Positions 8,129 through 18,346 of a DNA stretch of 64,000 nucleotides are shown piece after piece. The DNA comes from an uncultured Bacteroidia bacterium (GTDB lineage: Bacteria > Bacteroidota > Bacteroidia > Bacteroidales > Prolixibacteraceae). Numbering within the stretch: position 1 is the stretch's first letter; each line of letters starts with the position of its first letter. The translations under genes were made by a program, and so were the position numbers. The notes under the pieces were generated by a model. The model was given only the letters and a program-made list of their open reading frames with translations, made no database searches and was not told where the DNA came from. The DNA lies in contig CAIXCY010000234.1 of NCBI GenBank assembly GCA_903918045.1, forward strand, positions 1 to 64,000, read 5' to 3'.

Positions 8129-9376
8129 TTACGGACGTATTTGTCCGTCCCCTTCGATCAGCCATTTATAACTGGTAAGCTCCTCGAGGGCCATCGGACC
8201 ACGGGCATGTAATTTCTGAGTGCTAATTCCAATTTCTGCCCCTAATCCAAATTGCGAACCATCGGTAAAGGCGGTACTTGCATTCACATAAACAGCGCCA
8301 GCATCCACAACTTTAAGGAATTTTTCACAATTTTCCATGTTTTCCGAGATTATTGCTTCACTGTGTTTAGAGCCATATTTAGTGATATGTGCCACCGCTT
8401 CGTCGAAGGAACTGACCGTTTTGAGCGCCATCTTATAGGAGAGAAATTCGGTTCCAAATGAATCACTCGTAGCGTTTTTTAACAAGTGTTCCGGGTATAC
8501 TCCATCGAGCATATCGTAGGATATCTTATCTGCATAAATCTCAACTTCATTCTTCTTAAGTGGAAGGGTAATCTCCTTTAGATCATGAAGCCGTGAATCA
8601 TGAATAATCAGGCAATCAAGGGCATTGCAAACACTTACCCGACGTGTCTTTGCATTATTCACAATCCCGATCCCTTTGGCAAGGTCGCCAAACTCATCAA
8701 AATAGGTATGGCAAATTCCGGCCCCGGTTTCAATCACCGGTATTGTAGCATGTTGCCGTACATAATCGATCAGTCCCTGGCTACCCCGTGGTATAATTAA
8801 ATCAACATAACCCCGTGCATTGAGCAATTCGGTTGTCGCTTCGCGCCCTGCAGGTAGCAATGCGAGTATATTTTGGTTTATATGATTAATATCAAGCACA
8901 TTATGAATGATACTTGCAATTGCCTGATTTGAATAGAGTGCGTCACTTCCCCCCTTTAGAATGCACGCGTTTCCCGATTTAAGACAGAGCGAGAAAACGT
9001 CGAAGGTAACATTCGGGCGGGCCTCATAAACAATTCCGATTACCCCGAAAGGGACAGTCACCCGGGTAATCTTTAATCCGTTCGGCCGGACAGTTTCAGA
9101 GATCACCCGTGCCAGTGGGGAGGGGAGAAAGGCCACATTACGTATATCATCTGCAATATTTTTAATCCGTTCGGCAGTAAGCTTCAACCGGTCATATTTT
9201 GGATCAGATTCCTCCATTCTGGCGAGGTCTTTTTGGTTCTCACGAAGAATAAATGCGGTACTCTTTTCAGCTGCAACCGCAATTTTCAGAAGAATTTCAT
9301 TGACCTTTTCGAGGCTCAGCAGGTTTAATTCCCGGCTGGCTGCTAATGTATTTTCAAATTGCTGATGAAAGTTCAT
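8129..9376 (-). CDS. proA: Glutamate-5-semialdehyde dehydrogenase (gamma-glutamyl phosphate reductase)
   Basis: An aldehyde-dehydrogenase-fold enzyme reducing gamma-glutamyl phosphate with NADPH in proline synthesis. Motifs are [43 protein letters not shown] and [12 protein letters not shown] with the catalytic cysteine, ending in [18 protein letters not shown] prefer the ATG at 9376, which gives 415 residues (normal length) and starts 10 bases after proB. The longer frame from 9409 would overlap proB and add an odd leader [11 protein letters not shown]. It is followed by argF' after 50 bases. Confidence 0.93.
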   Translation of the reverse strand: MNFHQQFENTLAASRELNLLSLEKVNEILLKIAVAAEKSTAFILRENQKDLARMEESDPKYDRLKLTAERIKNIADDIRNVAFLPSPLARVISETVRPNGLKITRVTVPFGVIGIVYEARPNVTFDVFSLCLKSGNACILKGGSDALYSNQAIASIIHNVLDINHINQNILALLPAGREATTELLNARGYVDLIIPRGSQGLIDYVRQHATIPVIETGAGICHTYFDEFGDLAKGIGIVNNAKTRRVSVCNALDCLIIHDSRLHDLKEITLPLKKNEVEIYADKISYDMLDGVYPEHLLKNATSDSFGTEFLSYKMALKTVSSFDEAVAHITKYGSKHSEAIISENMENCEKFLKVVDAGAVYVNASTAFTDGSQFGLGAEIGISTQKLHARGPMALEELTSYKWLIEGDGQIRP

Positions 9377-9386
9377 AGAATTAGTT

Positions 9387-10472
9387 TTAGAACAGGTATA
9401 AATAATCATAATGAATAAATGGTTTCGACCGCTTGCCGCCCATCTCTTTTAACACTTCTTCCGAAGAGTAAGAGGCTTTTCCGAGCCCTAATAATTCTCC
9501 GTTCACATCTTTTACCCGGACAATGTCCCCCTCCTTGAAATACCCGGTCACTTCTGTAATTCCGATAAGCAACAAACTTACGGCCTGGTCTGAAAGGAGT
9601 GCATCTTTAGCGCCGTAATTAATAATCACCTCACCCTTTGCAAAATCATCCGAATGAGCCAGCCATTTACGCACACCTGTCGATCTCTTTTTGGATGGTA
9701 AAAAATGGGTCTGCACCGCAGCCTCACCCTCCAATAAAATTTTCGATAAAGTATTCTCCTTTATTCCATTTGTAATATGAACTGAAATACCTTGCCCGGC
9801 AAGTTTTGAAGCAATATGAAACTTAGTTAGCATTCCACCTCTTCCAAAGTTAGATCTTTTTCCGGAAATAGCTTCAATATTAAGTGTTTCTCCCTGATTT
9901 ATTTTAGTTATCAATTCACTTTCAGGTTCTTCGGGCGAACCGGTATAAACACCATCTACATTTGTGAGGATAACAAGTGCCTCCATATCCATCATTGAAG
10001 CGATCAATCCGGAGAGTTCGTCATTATCGGTAAACATTAGTTCAGTAACCGAGATTGTATCGTTTTCATTAACCACCGGAACCACATCGTTTTCCAGTAA
10101 AGTTGTCATGCAGTTGCGCATATTAAGGTAATGAAGCCTGTCGCTAAAATTTTCCTTCGTTGTTAGAACCTGCGCACATAGTATTCCACGTTCCCGGAAA
10201 AGGTCTGCATATTGATTGATAAGCTTTACCTGGCCCACTGCCGACCATAGCTGCCGACTTGACACCGGATCCAGTTTACGTTGCGGTTCAACCTCCGCGC
10301 GTCCGGCAGCCACAGCGCCTGAGGTAACAAGAATGACCTGAAGGCCTGCATTGCGAAGAGAAGCCAGTTGATCAACGATGTGAGCCATCCGTTCAACATT
10401 AAGCATCCCGTCTTCCCGCGTTAACACATTGCTCCCAACCTTAACTACGATTCTATTATATAGTAATGACAT
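9387..10472 (-). CDS. proB: Glutamate 5-kinase with PUA domain
   Basis: The first proline-specific step, phosphorylating glutamate. The 361-residue product has an amino acid kinase domain ([13 protein letters not shown] at the N terminus, [50 protein letters not shown]) and a C-terminal PUA domain from about 270 ([24 protein letters not shown]). That is the enterobacterial architecture, usually proline-inhibited. It is coupled with proA and lies 82 bases downstream of the acyl-CoA synthetase gene, the widest gap in this stretch, which contains an inverted repeat. Confidence 0.94.
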   Translation of the reverse strand: MSLLYNRIVVKVGSNVLTREDGMLNVERMAHIVDQLASLRNAGLQVILVTSGAVAAGRAEVEPQRKLDPVSSRQLWSAVGQVKLINQYADLFRERGILCAQVLTTKENFSDRLHYLNMRNCMTTLLENDVVPVVNENDTISVTELMFTDNDELSGLIASMMDMEALVILTNVDGVYTGSPEEPESELITKINQGETLNIEAISGKRSNFGRGGMLTKFHIASKLAGQGISVHITNGIKENTLSKILLEGEAAVQTHFLPSKKRSTGVRKWLAHSDDFAKGEVIINYGAKDALLSDQAVSLLLIGITEVTGYFKEGDIVRVKDVNGELLGLGKASYSSEEVLKEMGGKRSKPFIHYDYLYLF

Positions 10473-10525
10473 AAAAATTAATTTTAAGATCGGGAAATCA
10501 GAAAATCTGCTCCGATCCTTTAAAC

Positions 10526-10554
10526 GATATTCAGCAATTATTTAGCAGAATATC
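10526..10554. repeat. Imperfect inverted repeat between acyl-CoA synthetase gene and proB
   Basis: GATATTCAGC (10526-10535) and GCAGAATATC (10545-10554) form a ten-base inverted repeat with one mismatch and a 9-base loop, directly next to the stop codon of the upstream gene. It has no T-run, so it is not an obvious terminator. It may be an operator, an RNA-processing hairpin or chance. Confidence 0.3.
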
Positions 10555-12216
10555 CTACTTCTGTTCACTTTTTTCCCTGATCTCAACTCTCCGGATCTTG
10601 CCACTGATGGTTTTTGGCAATTCCGTCACGAATTCTACGATCCTTGGATATTTATAGGGAGCGGTAACTGTTTTAACATGTTCCTGAATCTCCTTTGCGA
10701 GTTCTTCACTTCCCGGCCTGTAATCGGGAGCCAAAATAATTGTAGCCTTAACTACCTGACCACGAATCTCATCCGGAGCTCCTGTAACTGCACACTCAAT
10801 AACGGCAGGGTGAGTCATCAGGGCGCTCTCAACTTCAAAAGGCCCAATGCGATAACCGGAGGATTTAATCACATCATCGACACGTCCCACAAACCAGTAA
10901 TACCCATCTTCGTCCCGCCATGCAAGGTCGCCGGTATAATATAAACCACCATAATGGCATGACGCGGTTTTTTCCTCATCCTTATAATAACCCGAAAACA
11001 ATCCCACAGGGTTTTTTTCACTGGTACAGATCACAATTTGCCCAACTTCGCCATCCTCGCAACTGCGGTTTTCGCCATCAATAAGCTTCACATCGAACTG
11101 CGGTGAAGGGACACCCATCGAACCTGGCTTTGGCTCCATCCATGGAAAGGTCGCAATTTGAAGTGTTGTTTCAGTCTGACCAAACCCTTCGCGCAACTTT
11201 AATCCGGTAACCTGATAAAAAGTGTCATATACGACCGGATTCAAGGGTTCACCGGCTACTGCTGCCCATTTTAATTTGGAAAGATCATACTTCGAAAAAT
11301 CCTCCCGAATAAGATACCGATAAATAGTGGGGGGTGCGCAAAAACTGGTTACCCCGAAAGCGCTGATTTTGTTCAGCATATCGTCCGGAATAAACTTCTC
11401 AAAATCGTAAACAAAGACTGCGGCACCAGCCAGCCACTGACCATAGATCTTTCCCCATACCGACTTGGCCCACCCCGAATCGGAAACTGTAAAATGGAGG
11501 CCGTCGTTTTCGACATTCTGCCAGTATTTTGCAGTTACAATGTGTCCCAGCGGATAGGTAAAATCATGAACAACCATTTTGGGATTTGCAGTTGTTCCCG
11601 ATGTAAAATACAACAAGGAGATGTCGCTGTTTTTAGGGGCATATTCCCCCTGCGGTGGTACAAAAGGGGCGGAATCTTTCTGACCATCGCGAAAGGAGAT
11701 CCATCCATCAGGTGTAGGATCTCCAACAGTCACCAATTTCTCAACGGTTGGCGACTTCGTAATTGCCTCATTAATATTTGTTATAATTTCCGGCTCCGAA
11801 ACGGTAATGATCATTTTGACACCTGCTGCATTATTGCGATAGATCAAATCTTTAGGTGTCAATAAATGGGTTGCCGGAATGCCAATGGCACCAATTTTAT
11901 GCAATGCAAGAATTGAAAACCAGAATTCATACCTCCTTTTCAAAATCATCATCACCTTATCACCACGCCCGATTCCAAGCGACTGGAAGAAGGAGGCCGT
12001 TTCGTCACTTCGCTGTTTCAGCTCGGCAAAAGTAAAATCATGGGTTTCACCTTTGTCATTTACCCAACAGATCGCCCGTTTGGAAGGATTTGTCCGGGCG
12101 TATTCGTCAACGACATCATAAGCAAAATTAAAATGCTCAGGTACAATAATTTCAAAGTTTTGTTTAAAATCTTCAAGGGATTCAAAAGCTGATTTTTTTA
12201 AATATTTCTCAAACAT
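10555..12216 (-). CDS. AMP-forming acyl-CoA synthetase (acetyl/medium-chain type)
   Basis: A 553-residue ANL-superfamily ligase that activates a carboxylic acid as acyl-AMP and then acyl-CoA. The P-loop-like motif [15 protein letters not shown], the adenylate motif GFGQTETTL, the hinge [30 protein letters not shown] and the catalytic lysine in [14 protein letters not shown] are all intact. The overall pattern resembles medium-chain acyl-CoA synthetases found in Bacteroides. The gene starts 12 bases after a XRE-cupin regulator with which it forms a fixed pair. Its place inside an arginine/proline block is unexplained; the acid substrate cannot be read from the sequence. Confidence 0.85.
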   Translation of the reverse strand: MFEKYLKKSAFESLEDFKQNFEIIVPEHFNFAYDVVDEYARTNPSKRAICWVNDKGETHDFTFAELKQRSDETASFFQSLGIGRGDKVMMILKRRYEFWFSILALHKIGAIGIPATHLLTPKDLIYRNNAAGVKMIITVSEPEIITNINEAITKSPTVEKLVTVGDPTPDGWISFRDGQKDSAPFVPPQGEYAPKNSDISLLYFTSGTTANPKMVVHDFTYPLGHIVTAKYWQNVENDGLHFTVSDSGWAKSVWGKIYGQWLAGAAVFVYDFEKFIPDDMLNKISAFGVTSFCAPPTIYRYLIREDFSKYDLSKLKWAAVAGEPLNPVVYDTFYQVTGLKLREGFGQTETTLQIATFPWMEPKPGSMGVPSPQFDVKLIDGENRSCEDGEVGQIVICTSEKNPVGLFSGYYKDEEKTASCHYGGLYYTGDLAWRDEDGYYWFVGRVDDVIKSSGYRIGPFEVESALMTHPAVIECAVTGAPDEIRGQVVKATIILAPDYRPGSEELAKEIQEHVKTVTAPYKYPRIVEFVTELPKTISGKIRRVEIREKSEQK

Positions 12217-12228
12217 GCAGACTCGGCG

Positions 12229-12780
12229 TTAAAGGATTATAGCTATAAATTTGGCTGATTTGTTGTCCAGAGAGAGCATTCCATGTGGTAGCCCTGCATC
12301 GAAATAGATCGAATCGCCAGGTTCAAGAATCATCTCTTTAATACCAATGAAAAACTTAAGTCTCCCTTCGAGTAAATAAATAAATTCCTGGCCGGGATGT
12401 GTATTGAAACTTGCATTTAAATCTTCTTTAGGTTCCACAATTACGACAAAGGGATCCCCTTTCCGGTTCAGGTAATTCCCCGCAAGTGCCTGATATTTAT
12501 AGGCCTTTTGACGCTCAACGCTAATCCCCTTATCCTTTCGGGTTAAGGTATAGGAGTGCATATGAGGCTCTTCACCAGTAAGAAGGGTTGTGAGATCAAG
12601 ATTTAGTTTCTGAGCCATTCGATGCAGAATGCTCACCGGGATATCCACGGTCCCACTTTCGATCTGCTCATACTGTGCTATTGAGGTTGCACAGGCTATT
12701 GCAGCCTCTTCTGTTGATATTCCAAGCACGTCACGCATTCCGCGCAGACGGTCGGCTATTCGTTTAATCTGTTCATCCAT
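12229..12780 (-). CDS. XRE-family regulator with C-terminal cupin domain
   Basis: A 183-residue protein with a helix-turn-helix at about 8-64 (DRLRGMRDVLGISTEEAAIA, ASIAQYEQIESG) and a cupin_2 barrel at about 110-180 (HPGQEFIYLLEGRLKF, PGDSIYFDAGLPHGM). This two-domain build is typical of small-molecule-sensing regulators of the SutR/PuuR type. The gene immediately precedes the acyl-CoA synthetase, so it probably senses a metabolite linked to that enzyme. Binding ligand and operator are unknown. Confidence 0.85.
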   Translation of the reverse strand: MDEQIKRIADRLRGMRDVLGISTEEAAIACATSIAQYEQIESGTVDIPVSILHRMAQKLNLDLTTLLTGEEPHMHSYTLTRKDKGISVERQKAYKYQALAGNYLNRKGDPFVVIVEPKEDLNASFNTHPGQEFIYLLEGRLKFFIGIKEMILEPGDSIYFDAGLPHGMLSLDNKSAKFIAIIL

Positions 12781-12809
12781 AACTCAAAGAATTTAGGAAT
12801 GCGATTAGG

Positions 12810-13613
12810 TTATTTTGCGTTGTTAATTTTATTGTAAGATACCAATAATCCCCTGATCAAAGATGAGGAAAACCCCTGATGTTCCATCTCGTTTAAACCC
12901 GATATTGTAATCCCCTTGGGGGTAGTAACCTTGTCAATTTCCTGTTCGGGATGATGACCGGTTTGCAGAATAAGTTCAGAAGCCCCTTTAACTGTCTGCG
13001 CCACAATTTGCTGCGCCACATCTGCACCGAACCCGATTTCAACACCCCCCTGAATCGCTGCCCGGATAAAACGAAGTGCAAAAGCAATTCCGCAAGCTCC
13101 TAAAACAGTTGCCGCAGCCATCAACTCCTCATTGATAAAGATCACTTTACCCAACGATTCAAAGAGTTCCTGAACCAAGTCAATTTGCGCAGGAGAACAA
13201 TCAGGAGCTGCAATCAGGGTCATTGATTCCTGCAAGGCTACGGCAGTATTAGGCATTACCCTCAGTGGGATTACCTCTGAAGGTAAAATCTCCTTCATTT
13301 GAGCAATGCTGAATCCTGTCATCAGCGAAGCGATTAACTGACCCGGTTTGAGGCTTGTCTTAATTTCGGCAAAAACCTCAACAGCCTGATAGGGTTTTAC
13401 GGCAATTATGATCATGTCAGCCTCCGCAACCGCAGCTTTATTATCCTGAACAATCCGGATACCTTTGGCCGCAAGATCATCCAGCAGTTGAATACGACGG
13501 CGTGAAACGGTAAGTTTTGAAGCAGCGATCCCTGACTTCAAAAAACCATCAGCGACAGACCTTCCCAGGTTGCCACCACCAACGATAGCAATTTTTAAAT
13601 TTTGTATCTCCAT
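12810..13613 (-). CDS. proC: Pyrroline-5-carboxylate reductase
   Basis: The last step of proline synthesis, reducing pyrroline-5-carboxylate with NADPH. The 267-residue product has the Rossmann motif IAIVGGGNLGRSVADGF, IIIAVKPYQAVEVF, MPNTAVAL and the C-terminal helical domain ending in KVTTPKGITISGLNEMEHQG, a ProC signature. Length is normal. It lies 41 bases after argD and 29 before the XRE-cupin regulator. Together with proB and proA it shows that proline and arginine genes share this block. Confidence 0.94.
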   Translation of the reverse strand: MEIQNLKIAIVGGGNLGRSVADGFLKSGIAASKLTVSRRRIQLLDDLAAKGIRIVQDNKAAVAEADMIIIAVKPYQAVEVFAEIKTSLKPGQLIASLMTGFSIAQMKEILPSEVIPLRVMPNTAVALQESMTLIAAPDCSPAQIDLVQELFESLGKVIFINEELMAAATVLGACGIAFALRFIRAAIQGGVEIGFGADVAQQIVAQTVKGASELILQTGHHPEQEIDKVTTPKGITISGLNEMEHQGFSSSLIRGLLVSYNKINNAK

Positions 13614-13654
13614 GAGATTCTATTTGCAATTTTTTTAGGCAACGCAATTTACAA

Positions 13655-14800
13655 TTATTTCAGCAGCTTTATCAACGCATCTACAAAAAGATCGCATTGA
13701 GCCGATGTCAGAGTTAGCGGGGGTAGGATGCGAATCACGTGGCTACCGGTAACCCCAGTAAATATTTTCTCTTCAAAAAGAAGCTGTTTACGTAGCGTTG
13801 CAATCGGAAAATCAAACTCTATTCCGATCATCAATCCCTTGCCCCGCAGCTCCTTAATCTGAGGAATCGCTGCAAGTTTTCCGAATAAATAATTTCCAAC
13901 TTCAAAGGCGTTTTCAACCAGGTGTTCCCCCTTCATAATATCAAGTACCGCAATTCCGGCCGCGCAGGCGAGGTAATTTCCCCCAAACGTTGTCCCCAGC
14001 ATTCCTGACCAGGGTTTAAGATCGGGACTGATCAGAATTCCACCGATCGGAAAACCATTTCCCATCCCCTTTGCAACTGAAATAATATCCGGACGGATAC
14101 TGGCATACTGATGGGCAAAAAACTTTCCGCTACGACCGTAACCCGATTGTATTTCATCAAGGATCAATAATGCACCGTATTTTTTGCATAATACAGACGT
14201 CTCCTGAAGAAATTCAGCTTCAGGAACAACACATCCACCCACACCCTGGATCCCCTCAACAATCACAGCTGCCACATCACCCTTTTGCAAGGCCGACTCA
14301 AGAAGATCAGCCCTATTCAACGGGAGCAGCGTTCTTAAAACTGTATCATTAAGCGGTGAAATAATTTTTGGGTTATCCGTAATGGCAACTGCAGCGGAGG
14401 TTCTGCCATGAAAGGCTTTCTCAAAGGCAATGATTCTCCCTTTTCCGGTATGAAAAGAGGCAAGTTTTAGTGCATTTTCATTAGCTTCGGCACCTGAGTT
14501 GCAGAAGAAGAGTGAATAATCAGGATAACCTGAAAGTTCACCTAACTTATATGCCAGCTCTTCCTGCATTGGATTCTGAACCGAATTGGAGTAAAATCCG
14601 ATTTGCTGAAGCTGTTCCGTAATTTTCTGCACATAAACGGGATGTGAATGTCCGACCGAGATTACCGCATGTCCGCCATATAAATCGAGATATTCAATCC
14701 CATCCTGATCAGTAATATAACAACCATTTCCCGATACCGGTACAATATCAAAAAGGGGGTATACATCAAATAGTTTCATTTTTTCTGTTTTAAGATTCAA
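13655..14800 (-). CDS. argD: Acetylornithine (acylornithine) aminotransferase
   Basis: A 381-residue class III aminotransferase that makes N-acylornithine from N-acylglutamate semialdehyde. Landmarks are FCNSGAEANENALKLA (pyridoxal phosphate contact), GRIIAFEKAFHGRTSAAVAIT, LILDEIQSGYGRSGKFFAHQ and ISVAKGMGNGFPIGG with the PLP lysine. Length is normal. Upstream of it is argC (104 bases), downstream proC. Substrate acyl group is inferred to be succinyl from the carbamoyltransferase in the same block. Confidence 0.92.
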   Translation of the reverse strand: MNLKTEKMKLFDVYPLFDIVPVSGNGCYITDQDGIEYLDLYGGHAVISVGHSHPVYVQKITEQLQQIGFYSNSVQNPMQEELAYKLGELSGYPDYSLFFCNSGAEANENALKLASFHTGKGRIIAFEKAFHGRTSAAVAITDNPKIISPLNDTVLRTLLPLNRADLLESALQKGDVAAVIVEGIQGVGGCVVPEAEFLQETSVLCKKYGALLILDEIQSGYGRSGKFFAHQYASIRPDIISVAKGMGNGFPIGGILISPDLKPWSGMLGTTFGGNYLACAAGIAVLDIMKGEHLVENAFEVGNYLFGKLAAIPQIKELRGKGLMIGIEFDFPIATLRKQLLFEEKIFTGVTGSHVIRILPPLTLTSAQCDLFVDALIKLLK

Positions 14801-14904
14801 TAATTTAAATGATTTTTGAATCTGTTATAGTTTCCTGTATTAATTTGCAGTTGGAGACCAGCAGCTGCCGGCTGGCGACTGATTGAGTTTGCAAAAAATG
14901 AATT

Positions 14905-15885
14905 CTAAAACCCGATAGCCTTCAAATTCAAGCCGCATCGCTCATCGAGACCAAACATCAGGTTCATATTTTGAATTGCCTGTCCGGATGCCCCTTTAAT
15001 CAGATTGTCAATGCACGAAATAATCATCAGTTTATTCCCGTGTTTTTCGAGGAAAAGCAACCCTTTATTTGTATTAACCACCTGTTTCATATCGGGATTT
15101 TCGGTAGCCATGTTTACAAAAGGATGGGTTGCATAAAAATCCGAATAAAGCTTGTTTGCCTCCGTAAGCGTCCCCTCAAAGCGGGTATAGGCCGTGACAA
15201 AGATTCCGCGCGTATGATTCCCCCGCACCGGAATAAAATTGACATCCATCTCAAAACCTGGCTGAGCCTGCCGCAAACTTTGGCATATTTCACCAAGATG
15301 CTGATGTTCAAAGGCTTTATACACTGAAAGGTTATTGTCGCGCCAGCTAAAATGGGAGGTCTTAGTAGGTGCCTGACCAGCCCCTGTAGATCCCGTGATC
15401 GCATTGATATGCACTTCATCGATCAGTAATCCTGCCGAAGCAAGCGGTATTAATGCAAGCTGGATTGCAGTTGCAAAACAACCGGGATTGGCAATTTTGG
15501 AAGCCTGCCTGATCTGAGCACGGTTGAGCTCCGGCAAACCATAGACGAAATTATTTCCGGCTCGGTTTAACCTGAAATCATGACTCAGATCGATGAGCTT
15601 AACATGATCCGGGATCTCCGTTTTATTGAGATATTCGACAGACTTACCATGACCGGAACACAAAAAGAGAACATCGACCTCCTCAAAATTGATATCATTG
15701 AATACCATTGTTGTATCTCCAATCAGATCGGTGTGGATGGAGGAGATTAATTGTCCATTATTGCTGCCGCTTTGAATGTGGGTCAACACAGCCGAAGGAT
15801 GGTAAAGTAAAATACGGATGAGTTCTCCGGCAGTATATCCCGCCCCGCCAACAATCGCGACTTTGATCTTTTCGCTGTAAGCCAT
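14905..15885 (-). CDS. argC: N-acetyl-gamma-glutamyl-phosphate reductase (N-acyl type)
   Basis: A 326-residue NADPH-dependent reductase, third step of arginine synthesis. GGAGYTAGE (13-21) is the nucleotide site and NPGCFAT with Cys136 the catalytic nucleophile; HRGIF-like VRGNHTRGIFVTAYTRF carries the conserved His/Arg. Its start codon overlaps the argG stop by one base (TAATG), which indicates translational coupling. Confidence 0.95.
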   Translation of the reverse strand: MAYSEKIKVAIVGGAGYTAGELIRILLYHPSAVLTHIQSGSNNGQLISSIHTDLIGDTTMVFNDINFEEVDVLFLCSGHGKSVEYLNKTEIPDHVKLIDLSHDFRLNRAGNNFVYGLPELNRAQIRQASKIANPGCFATAIQLALIPLASAGLLIDEVHINAITGSTGAGQAPTKTSHFSWRDNNLSVYKAFEHQHLGEICQSLRQAQPGFEMDVNFIPVRGNHTRGIFVTAYTRFEGTLTEANKLYSDFYATHPFVNMATENPDMKQVVNTNKGLLFLEKHGNKLMIISCIDNLIKGASGQAIQNMNLMFGLDERCGLNLKAIGF

Positions 15886-17075
15886 TATTTCTGATTTACA
15901 GAGTGATAGATTTTCAGCTGATTAGCAAGAATTTTTGTAAACCCTTTTGCATCGTCGGCTGTCCAACCTTTGTTCATCTCGCCATACTGACCAAATTCAG
16001 ATTTCATCAGGTCGTGTTCCGATTCGATTCCAACCAATTGAAAATGGTAAGGCATCAATTTTATGATTACTTTTCCTGAGACATTTTCCTGACTGTTTTC
16101 AAGGAATTTTTCGATGTCGCGCATTACTGGCTCGAGGTACATTGCCTCGTGTAAGAACATCCCATACCAGTTTCCGAGCTGTTCTTTCCAGTATTGTTGC
16201 CATTTGGTAAGTGTATGTTTTTCAAGCATCTGATGTGCCTTGATTATCAACATTGGAGCGGCTGCTTCGAACCCAACGCGTCCCTTTATACCTATTATAG
16301 TATCTCCAATATGCATATCACGACCAATTGCCCAGGCTGAACCTAACTTTTCAACATCGTTGATTGAGTCAACCGGATCGCGGTGAGTTCTTCCGTTTAC
16401 GCCCCTGAGTTGTCCTTTTAAGAATTCGAGGGTTATCGTTTCTTCACCCTCTTTCTGAAGGTGTGTAGGATATGCCTCCTCGGGTAGGGTCTGATTACTG
16501 TGCAGCGTCTCCTTACCTCCTATGCTTGTTCCCCAAAGCCCTTTATTTACGGAATAGGCCATCTTCTCAAAATTGTCTACCACGCCGTGTTCGCGCAAAT
16601 AGGCAATTTCGGCATCACGTGATAATTCAAGATCACGCGTTGGAGTTATTATTTTAATTTCGGGGGCCAGCACTTCGAATGCCAGGTCAAAACGGATCTG
16701 GTCATTCCCGGCCCCGGTACTTCCATGAGCCACATGCGTAGCACCGATACTCTTGGCATATTCAATTACAGCAAGTGCCTGGAAAATGCGCTCAGAACTC
16801 ACCGAAATCGGGTAAGTGTTGTTTCTAAGAACATTGCCATAGACCATATAGCGTATTCCTTTGTTGTAATATTCACTTGTAACATCGAGCAACTTATGTG
16901 ATTTTACCCCCAATGAATAAGCTTTCTTCTCGATAAGGTCCAACTCTTCTTTCGAAAATCCCCCGGTATTGGCAATGGCCGTATGAACTTCCATCCCTTT
17001 ATCCACTGACAGATAAATTGCACAAAACGAAGTATCCAATCCTCCGCTAAATGCCAGAACTACCTTTTCTTTCAT
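15885..17075 (-). CDS. argG: Argininosuccinate synthase
   Basis: A 396-residue enzyme joining citrulline and aspartate with ATP. The PP-loop motif FSGGLDTSFC lies near the N terminus, and HVAHGSTGAGNDQIRF, TPTRDLELSRDAEIAYL and VNKGLWG follow as expected for ArgG. It shares one base with argC downstream and lies 54 bases after the GNAT gene. The usual partner argH (argininosuccinate lyase) is not in this window. Confidence 0.95.
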   Translation of the reverse strand: MKEKVVLAFSGGLDTSFCAIYLSVDKGMEVHTAIANTGGFSKEELDLIEKKAYSLGVKSHKLLDVTSEYYNKGIRYMVYGNVLRNNTYPISVSSERIFQALAVIEYAKSIGATHVAHGSTGAGNDQIRFDLAFEVLAPEIKIITPTRDLELSRDAEIAYLREHGVVDNFEKMAYSVNKGLWGTSIGGKETLHSNQTLPEEAYPTHLQKEGEETITLEFLKGQLRGVNGRTHRDPVDSINDVEKLGSAWAIGRDMHIGDTIIGIKGRVGFEAAAPMLIIKAHQMLEKHTLTKWQQYWKEQLGNWYGMFLHEAMYLEPVMRDIEKFLENSQENVSGKVIIKLMPYHFQLVGIESEHDLMKSEFGQYGEMNKGWTADDAKGFTKILANQLKIYHSVNQK

Positions 17076-17129
17076 GACAAATATTTTTATTGATAAATTA
17101 TTTCAATTCTTAAAATTAATTATGCAAAA

Positions 17130-17822
17130 CTATCCCCGACCCAGAATAATTATCTTTTTCCAGTCAATGGCCGAGAAAGATAATTTTTCATTCTTCCGTT
17201 TTTCAAGCCACTCCTTATAGATTTTGAACGGAGTTTTGGGTTTTTGCTTTTTTGCCTCCCATGCCGGATCATAGATCATTCCGGTACATAAACATTTGGT
17301 TTTATTCATCCGCAGCAGGATATCGTAGTTCACGCAGCTTTGACACCCTTTCCAGAATTGTTCATCATCGGTAAGTTCTGAGAAAGTCACCGGACGATAA
17401 CCGAGTTCCGAGTTAATTTTCATTACCGCCAGACCGGTAGTCAATCCAAAAAGCTTTGCAGTGGGAAACTTTGAGCGCGACAATTCGAACGCCTTCATTT
17501 TTATACTGCGTGCCAGGCCGTGACCACGGTAATCCCAATGGACGATAAGTCCTGAATTTGCCACATATTTGGCATCATTCCAGGTCTCAATATAGCAAAA
17601 ACCGGCAAATTTTTCACCTTCAATGGCAATAATTGCCTTCCCCTCCGAGATTTTAGAGGCAATATACTCATGCGAACGGCGGGCAATCCCCGTCCCACGT
17701 TCCAAAGAGGCTTTTTCAATCGTATCGTTGATTTCGTCAACAAAACGAAGATGCTCCTCGCCTGCTACCAAAACCTGAATATTAGGTTTCTCAGCTTCAG
17801 ACTCCATTTTCTTAAATATCAT
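17130..17822 (-). CDS. GNAT acetyltransferase, candidate N-acylglutamate synthase
   Basis: A 230-residue protein with a GNAT fold at about 15-170: EGEKFAGFCYIETW, then SGLIVHWDYRGHGLARSIK, which is the acyl-CoA pyrophosphate loop (R-G-H-G-L-A). The C-terminal part is unusual: GCQSCVNYDILLR followed by KCLCTGMIYDP, a CxxC ... CxC set that could bind a metal. No other gene in the block supplies the first acylation of glutamate, and the gene sits between argR and argG. Related Bacteroides proteins have, to my recollection, been linked genetically to N-acylglutamate synthesis. Function is therefore inferred from context; acyl donor unknown. Confidence 0.75.
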   Translation of the reverse strand: MIFKKMESEAEKPNIQVLVAGEEHLRFVDEINDTIEKASLERGTGIARRSHEYIASKISEGKAIIAIEGEKFAGFCYIETWNDAKYVANSGLIVHWDYRGHGLARSIKMKAFELSRSKFPTAKLFGLTTGLAVMKINSELGYRPVTFSELTDDEQFWKGCQSCVNYDILLRMNKTKCLCTGMIYDPAWEAKKQKPKTPFKIYKEWLEKRKNEKLSFSAIDWKKIIILGRG

Positions 17823-17843
17823 AATCTTATAATGCTTCTACAG

Positions 17844-18329
17844 TTAAATTTTATTCTCAAGTTTTGGCATGATCGATTTCAGAACCTGAATCACATCACT
17901 CCTTCCAATTCCATCCCTCATTATTAAAAGGATCGTATCATCACCGGCTACAGTTCCAAGAATCTCATAAGGATTCACCTTATCAATCAGTATTGCAACA
18001 CTATTGGCATATCCGGGTAGGGTTTTTATAACCCCGAGGCTGGCCGAAAATTCAATCCCTACAACACCATCGGCCATATAATCCCGTTGTAAGGCCGCTG
18101 ATGCCAGCTGTCCGCTTACCAACTCATTGCCCGCCAAGCGGTAGATATACCCGTTTTTATCATCGCTGGCCTTAATTACATGCATCGATTTCAAATCACG
18201 CGACAAGGTGGCCTGGGTCACCTCGCACCCCCGCTGCTGCAACCTGATCTGTAACTCATCCTGACTACTGATTACCTCTTCCGAGATAATCTTCTGAATT
18301 AAAAGAATTCTTTGCGACCGGTTTTTCAT
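17844..18329 (-). CDS. argR: Arginine repressor ArgR
   Basis: A 161-residue regulator: an N-terminal winged helix (about 1-75; ISSQDELQIRLQQRGCEVTQ, ATLSRDLKSMHVIK) binding ARG boxes, and a C-terminal oligomerisation and arginine-binding domain (GYANSVAILIDKV, ILGTVAGDDTILLIMRD; the GDDT motif contacts arginine). It is the first gene of the arginine block and is divergent from carAB. Palindromes in the 324-base intergenic region are likely its targets, which would couple arginine supply to carbamoyl phosphate supply. Confidence 0.94.
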   Translation of the reverse strand: MKNRSQRILLIQKIISEEVISSQDELQIRLQQRGCEVTQATLSRDLKSMHVIKASDDKNGYIYRLAGNELVSGQLASAALQRDYMADGVVGIEFSASLGVIKTLPGYANSVAILIDKVNPYEILGTVAGDDTILLIMRDGIGRSDVIQVLKSIMPKLENKI

Positions 18330-18346
18330 TAATTATTCGATATCAA

